Assembly: GCA_001247695.2 (NCBI GenBank)
Contig: LGRX02035013.1
Span: forward strand, 1 to 64,000
Length of the DNA: 64,000 nt
Origin: Cymbomonas tetramitiformis
Taxonomy: Eukaryota; Chlorophyta; Pyramimonadophyceae; Pyramimonadales; Pyramimonadaceae
Reading direction: 5' to 3'
Part shown: positions 62,046 to 64,000 of the stretch, in pieces
How positions within the stretch are numbered: the stretch's first letter is position 1
Layout: each line of letters begins with the position of its first letter
Translations under genes and position numbers: made by a program
Notes under the pieces: model-generated
The model's database searches: none
What the model was told of the DNA's origin: nothing
What the model saw: only the letters and a program-made list of their open reading frames with translations

Positions 62046-64000
62046 ATGGCAAGGTTATCGGTGACTTTCGAGTCCGAGATAGACAGCGAGGCAACTTCAC
62101 TGACGCCCTCACTGACTCAGGCGACTACGGAGGCAGCTACGGTTACGGATATGCTCGAGTCCCTGTTGAACTGCGAGTCCAGACCTTTGACTACCTCGCT
62201 GACCTCAACAACTACGGATATGCCCGAGTCCCTGTTGAACCGCGAGTCCAGACCTTTGACTACCTCGCTGACCTCAACAACTACGGATATGCCCGAGTCC
62301 CTGTTGAACCGCGAGTCCAGACCTTTGACTACCTCGCTGACCTCAACAACTACGGAGCAGCCAGTCAGCTCAGTCAGTTACGCAGACCTCGCACTCAGGC
62401 GTGGCGTTGGACTCGCAGCCTACCAGCCGCATCTTAACCGCAACCTAACAGTCATCGAACCCCCTTCTCAAGCAGATGTCCTCAGCAGAATTCCAGTCAG
62501 AAACTTACCTCTGAACTCAGACTCAGTGAACCAGCTTTCTCGCCGGGAGAGGCGCCATCAGAGATGGGAACAGAACCAGCAGCGCCTGGCAGAACAGCGC
62601 AGAGCACTCTTCTCTGACCCCGCCTCAGCCAGAACGCCCTCAGATGCCTCTGTCCCCGCACTGAACTCTCAGCATCAATCCCTAATGCAGAATCAGATGA
62701 TGTTAGAGGTATCAGAGTACATGCAAAATCTGCATCAGCAAGTGCTCCAACACTATCCGCATCTGACTTCGGTTCTACCAGCAGTGGGCGCTCCACCTAT
62801 GACGCCCTACCAGCACACCTTAGGATGGGCGAGCGGTTTACCAGGTGCACCGGCGCCAGCAGCTGGATCAGGTCCCTGGCTGGTACCAGCACCGGCTCAA
62901 CCGGTTCCCGCACCGGCTCAACCGGCTCCAGCACCGGCTCAACCGGCTCCGGCACCGGCTCATCCGGCGCCGGCACCATTTCAGCCAGATCCACCGGCTA
63001 CCGGCTCATCGCCTTCTGACTCCGCTGAGCCTGATCAACCGTCACCAGGAAACTCGCCCCCGCCTTCAGACAATGGTGAACCACGACACAGGCGTCTAGA
63101 CGTATTGCTATGGACTTTAGAAGGAGCCTCCTTCTGGTTGAGAAATCACCTGTCCTCTTCCTCCGCAGTTACTGTCAGCCACGGCGCTGAGGCACAATAC
63201 TCTTACCGACTGCCAACCATGCCTGGAAGCGCCAGTCACTTCATAACCGATACCAATCGGATTTGGATGACTATGCGGCACATCGGAGTGGACATCCAAG
63301 ACCTGGCGCAGCATGGGTCAGTGCATACTCCTGTGCGCCTGACTGAGATTGAGGACAACGACGCTTTCACTCTGGAAGTGGAGAAAACGCAAGTGGATGA
63401 AGCGCGGCGTTGCGCGGAAAGCCGTACTGGAACTCAGCAGAGACGCCTGCCCTTGTACTCATGGGTAACCATAGCGGAAAATGCCTTAGAGTCCGAGTTG
63501 ACAGAATTTGACCCCCTGGGACTCCAAATTTGGGCAGCATTTTCATCTTCCGAGGCGTACTTGTTTAGAGGAATGGCGGCTGGCAACCAACCAACTCCCG
63601 CCACAGTACCGGCTAGACTGGGCGTCAACCGGTTTCCCTCTGGTGTTCCCAGCGCAGCAGAGTACAGATCGCCTGGAAATTCCTTGCCAGCGGCCCCGGG
63701 ACTCCTGCCAGTAGACCAGCGCCTTTCTCAATTCCCAGGGCACCACGATCTTATGGGAGCGGCTTCCCCAAGTGATGTCTACCGAGAATCCAAGACAGTG
63801 GCTGATGTGCTCAAGCTGATCAGAGACATTCCTATGTACCCCTCCTCCGCTGACCTAATCACCACTGACGCAGATATTGCCGCGCTTCCACCTTTTTCTG
63901 AAGCGCTGGTCAATTTTCTGTCAATGGGCGTAGTCACCTTCGCCCTGGGTCGCATGAGTGCTTATCGCCTAGACCTAACCATGATCACCATGCCGGAGAT
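62046..64000 (+). CDS. Retroelement Gag-type polyprotein, open to the window end
   Basis: An uninterrupted frame runs from ATG 62046 to the last base (at least 651 codons). It is also open upstream of the ATG. It has a Thr/Ser-rich N-terminus with three 23-aa repeats (62147-62353), an Arg/Gln-rich helix (SRRERRHQRWEQNQQRLAEQ), a Pro/Ala-rich linker of 7-aa repeats (PAPAQPA), and then a globular region. That region parallels the Gag at 33.6-34.6 kb: LDVLLWTLEGASFWL vs VRALFVTHDGGSLWV; LPLYSWVTIAE vs QPVWEWIPATA; FDPLGLQIWAAF vs FDQDGLAAWSEV; VLKLIRDIPMYPSS vs VLKLVKSVTRFPRS. A zinc knuckle, if present, would lie beyond the window. This copy is intact where the 32-kb copy is not, so it may be younger. 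Confidence 0.75.
   Translation, partial: MARLSVTFESEIDSEATSLTPSLTQATTEAATVTDMLESLLNCESRPLTTSLTSTTTDMPESLLNRESRPLTTSLTSTTTDMPESLLNRESRPLTTSLTSTTTEQPVSSVSYADLALRRGVGLAAYQPHLNRNLTVIEPPSQADVLSRIPVRNLPLNSDSVNQLSRRERRHQRWEQNQQRLAEQRRALFSDPASARTPSDASVPALNSQHQSLMQNQMMLEVSEYMQNLHQQVLQHYPHLTSVLPAVGAPPMTPYQHTLGWASGLPGAPAPAAGSGPWLVPAPAQPVPAPAQPAPAPAQPAPAPAHPAPAPFQPDPPATGSSPSDSAEPDQPSPGNSPPPSDNGEPRHRRLDVLLWTLEGASFWLRNHLSSSSAVTVSHGAEAQYSYRLPTMPGSASHFITDTNRIWMTMRHIGVDIQDLAQHGSVHTPVRLTEIEDNDAFTLEVEKTQVDEARRCAESRTGTQQRRLPLYSWVTIAENALESELTEFDPLGLQIWAAFSSSEAYLFRGMAAGNQPTPATVPARLGVNRFPSGVPSAAEYRSPGNSLPAAPGLLPVDQRLSQFPGHHDLMGAASPSDVYRESKTVADVLKLIRDIPMYPSSADLITTDADIAALPPFSEALVNFLSMGVVTFALGRMSAYRLDLTMITMPE
62147..62353 (+). 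repeat. 69-bp coding tandem repeat, three copies
   Basis: Units beginning GGATATGC(C/T)CGAGTCCCTG encode 23-aa repeats of the DMPESLLNRESRPLTTSLTS type inside the Gag-like ORF. Copies 2 and 3 are identical, indicating recent expansion. Confidence 0.9.

Overview
This window is nuclear DNA from a eukaryote, probably a unicellular alga. It has GT-AG introns in every confident gene, GC-rich coding exons in more AT-rich spacers, and a very heavy load of tandem repeats and transposable-element remains. A green alga of the prasinophyte type is my best guess, from the look of the TPR proteins and the repeat content; no sequence comparison was possible.

Layout. 1-1.1 kb: a minisatellite. 1.1-10.8 kb: mostly non-coding, with an 810-bp tandem duplication, a compact block of RNA-like hairpins (7.05-7.16 kb), a fold-back element (8.25-8.62 kb), a 210-bp satellite, and a 281-bp hAT-type MITE with a perfect 8-bp target duplication. 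10.9-11.5 kb: a small two-exon gene. 11.9-15.4 kb: a decayed retroelement (zinc knuckle, aspartic protease). 16.9-21.4 kb, minus strand: a five-exon gene for a protein of about 912 aa with a TIR-like domain, a TPR array and a C-terminal membrane segment. 22.5-23.4 kb: a small TPR (co-chaperone-like) gene. 25.85-28.38 kb: about 60 copies of a 42-bp repeat.

31.8-38.0 kb: a Gag-protease retroelement carrying three separate lesions (a frame switch in a CAG tract, an in-frame TGA, and a second copy of the hAT MITE). It is flanked on both sides by AT-rich, virus-like sequence. 41.6-44.1 kb: a compact AT-rich cluster (retropepsin-like protein, a 312-aa protein, a C5 DNA methyltransferase) that looks like a fragment of an endogenous DNA virus or related element. 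A 230-bp sequence next to this cluster is also found at 31.6 kb, on the far side of the retroelement. I therefore read 30.9-44.5 kb as an old virus-like segment later invaded by a retroelement, which was itself invaded by a MITE, plus satellite expansion.

45.3-51.0 kb, minus strand: a complete 12-exon MCM5 gene (736 aa), reconstructed exon by exon. Divergently from it, 52.2-54.2 kb encodes a PRA1-family membrane protein. 55.9-57.4 kb: a Gag/copia-like relic. 61.1-61.8 kb: a frameshifted relic resembling DUF7869-type mobile-element proteins. From 62.05 kb to the window end: an open Gag-type ORF homologous to the Gag at 32-35 kb.

The conserved host genes (MCM5, PRA1, TPR proteins) are housekeeping or signalling genes with no operon logic. 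The remaining sequence is mainly mobile DNA and satellites.
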